In this document: piece after piece, positions 6,178 to 7,303 of the stretch | Layout: every line of letters starts with the position of its first letter | Position numbering within the stretch: position 1 is the stretch's first letter | Program-made: the position numbers and the translations under genes | Assembly: GCA_026986885.1 (NCBI GenBank) | Contig: JALSNT010000592.1 | Location: 1-7,303, forward strand | Source of the DNA: Desulfobulbaceae bacterium | GTDB lineage: Bacteria; Desulfobacterota; Desulfobulbia; Desulfobulbales; Desulfobulbaceae | Direction of reading: 5' to 3' | Length of the DNA stretch: 7,303 nt | The notes under the pieces: model-generated | Told to the model about the DNA's origin: nothing | What the model saw: only the letters and a program-made list of their open reading frames with translations | Databases searched by the model: none

Positions 6178-7158
6178 ATGAGGCTATATACCGCATATAA
6201 TCGAGGTTCATCCTTTCTGATGCCCGTAGTGGCGCTACTCAGCCTTATATTACTCTCAATGTCGGCAATGGCTGCTCCCCGGGGCGACCTGATCATCTTC
6301 CATGCCGGTTCTCTTGCTGTTCCTTTTAAGGATATCAGTGCGGCCTTTACCCGGAAATATCCACAGGTGCATGTCCTGCGGGAGGCAGCCGGTTCACGCA
6401 CCTGCGCCCGAAAAATCACCGACCTGCATAAAGCATGCGATATCATGGCCTCGGCCGATTACACGGTGATCGACACCCTGCTGATTCCGGATTATGCCGA
6501 CTGGAATATCGCCTTTGCCACCAATGAAATGGTTATCATGTACCGGCCGGACTCAAAATTTGCCGGGGAAATAAACGGGAAAAACTGGCCGGAGATCCTG
6601 TTGCGTCCCGGGGTACAATATGGCCATTCCGACCCCAACGCCGACCCCTGCGGCTATCGCAGCCAACTGGTGTGGCAATTGGCGGAAAAGTATTACAACA
6701 TGCCGGAACTTTATAAAAAATTACAAAAAAACTGCCCACCGAAAAACATCCGGCCCAAGGAGACCGACCTGCTGGCACTGCTGGAAAGCGGCGAGCTCGA
6801 CTATCTCTTTATCTATCGCTCCATTGCTAAGCAGCATAAGATGCCCTTTGTGCAGCTTCCAGAGGAGGTCAACCTGCAGTCCGCAGAGTTTGCCGATTAC
6901 TACAAACAGGCAGCCGTGCAGATCACCGGCAAAAAGCCGGGCGTGTTCATTAGCAAAAAGGGAAAACCCATGGTCTACGGTATTACCATTTGTAAAAACG
7001 CGCCCAACCGGGAAGCGGCCGCCGCCTTTGTCCGGTTCCTGCTCAGCCCGGCAGGTCGCGCCATCATGAAGAAAAACGGTCAGCCGCCCCTGTGGCCGGT
7101 AAGGATCACCGGGAAAAACGAACTGCTGCCTGAAGAGCTGCAACAGGCAATCAGGTAA
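6178..7158 (+). CDS. wtpA: Tungstate/molybdate ABC transporter periplasmic binding protein (WtpA)
   Basis: Captures tungstate or molybdate outside the cytoplasmic membrane and delivers it to an ABC permease. The 326-aa protein has a Sec signal peptide (basic n-region, hydrophobic core at about residues 13-28, probable cleavage after A-M-A at 30-32). Hallmarks of the WtpA/archaeal-ModA branch are FHAGSL (41-46), REAAGS (68-73), ADYTVID (93-99), DPNADPCGYRSQ (152-163), ESGELDYLFIYRSIAKQH (203-220) and GKPMVYGITI (262-271). S45 and S73, D157, and an acidic residue in the ESGE segment are the likely oxyanion ligands. WtpA proteins coordinate the metal octahedrally with two carboxylates, unlike classic bacterial ModA. 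The ATG at 6178 has AGGGA five bases upstream. An internal ATG at 6220 would also leave a signal peptide but lacks a better site. It carries cysteines (C76, C87) in a segment where the archaeal homologues I recall have none. It is divergent from ttrBCA and leads an ABC operon. Confidence 0.93.
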   Translation: MRLYTAYNRGSSFLMPVVALLSLILLSMSAMAAPRGDLIIFHAGSLAVPFKDISAAFTRKYPQVHVLREAAGSRTCARKITDLHKACDIMASADYTVIDTLLIPDYADWNIAFATNEMVIMYRPDSKFAGEINGKNWPEILLRPGVQYGHSDPNADPCGYRSQLVWQLAEKYYNMPELYKKLQKNCPPKNIRPKETDLLALLESGELDYLFIYRSIAKQHKMPFVQLPEEVNLQSAEFADYYKQAAVQITGKKPGVFISKKGKPMVYGITICKNAPNREAAAAFVRFLLSPAGRAIMKKNGQPPLWPVRITGKNELLPEELQQAIR

Positions 7159-7191
7159 TATCCGGCAAATTCCTACCACGCCACGGCAACC

Positions 7192-7303
7192 ATGAAGAGA
7201 TTTCAACTCATCTTTTCCAGCATCGGCATCCTCCTGCTTCTGCTGCTGACCCTGCCGCTGGTCAACATGATCTTCAGCTCCGAGCCCACCATTCTCAAGG
7301 AGA
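7192..7303 (+). CDS. ABC transporter permease (WtpB/ModB-type), first 37 codons, cut by window edge
   Basis: The ATG at 7192 opens a frame beginning MKRFQLIFSS, followed by a leucine-rich membrane helix (about residues 8-26) and FSSEPTILKE, running off the window. The basic start, first transmembrane helix and polar loop are what the N-terminus of a molybdate/tungstate permease looks like. It lies 33 nt after the binding-protein gene on the same strand, so it is very probably the cognate channel subunit, with the ATPase further downstream. There is no clear Shine-Dalgarno site just before the ATG. Too little is visible to confirm the family from sequence alone. Confidence 0.7.
   Translation, partial: MKRFQLIFSSIGILLLLLLTLPLVNMIFSSEPTILKE

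Noticed and set aside
1..7303. CRISPR array, insertion sequence, tRNA or prophage signature.
   Set aside because: No regularly spaced direct repeats, transposase frame, terminal inverted repeats or tRNA cloverleaf could be found on either strand.

Overview
This window looks like a chromosomal segment of a Gram-negative anaerobe, most plausibly a Desulfobacterota ('deltaproteobacterial') lineage. That placement is inference. It rests on a Tat-exported tetrathionate-reductase-type complex next to a WtpA-type (archaeal/anaerobe-type) tungstate/molybdate transporter, and on mid-range GC by eye. There is no rRNA or marker gene to confirm it.

Layout. (1) Positions 1-340, minus strand: the first 113 codons of a CDP-alcohol phosphatidyltransferase, cut by the window edge. 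(2) 341-522: a short intergenic gap with a very strong 12-bp stem-loop and a possible terminator downstream of ttrA. (3) 523-5513, minus strand: a three-gene operon in the order ttrB-ttrC-ttrA, the order used in the Salmonella ttr operon. The genes overlap by 8 and 11 nt. They encode a periplasmic four-cluster ferredoxin-like electron-transfer subunit, an NrfD-type quinol-oxidising membrane anchor, and a large molybdopterin/[4Fe-4S] catalytic subunit. (4) 5514-6177: a 664-nt divergent intergenic region. It holds candidate regulatory palindromes, a good candidate promoter for the rightward genes, and an enigmatic minus-strand reading frame interrupted by two in-frame TGA codons. (5) 6178-7303, plus strand: wtpA, the periplasmic tungstate/molybdate-binding protein, followed after 33 nt by the first 37 codons of what should be the cognate ABC permease.

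How it fits together. TtrC would take electrons from menaquinol, TtrB would wire them across four [4Fe-4S] clusters, and TtrA would reduce tetrathionate or a related sulfur oxyanion/polysulfide at its bis-MGD metal site in the periplasm. The divergent wtpA operon would import the oxyanion (tungstate or molybdate) needed for that metal site. The adjacency therefore reads as an enzyme plus metal-supply module. No ttrRS-type two-component regulator is visible. The most interesting points are the pairing of a Ttr-type enzyme with a Wtp transporter, the TGA-interrupted frame in the intergenic region, the inverted repeat lying on the candidate wtpA promoter, and the long stem-loop beyond ttrA.
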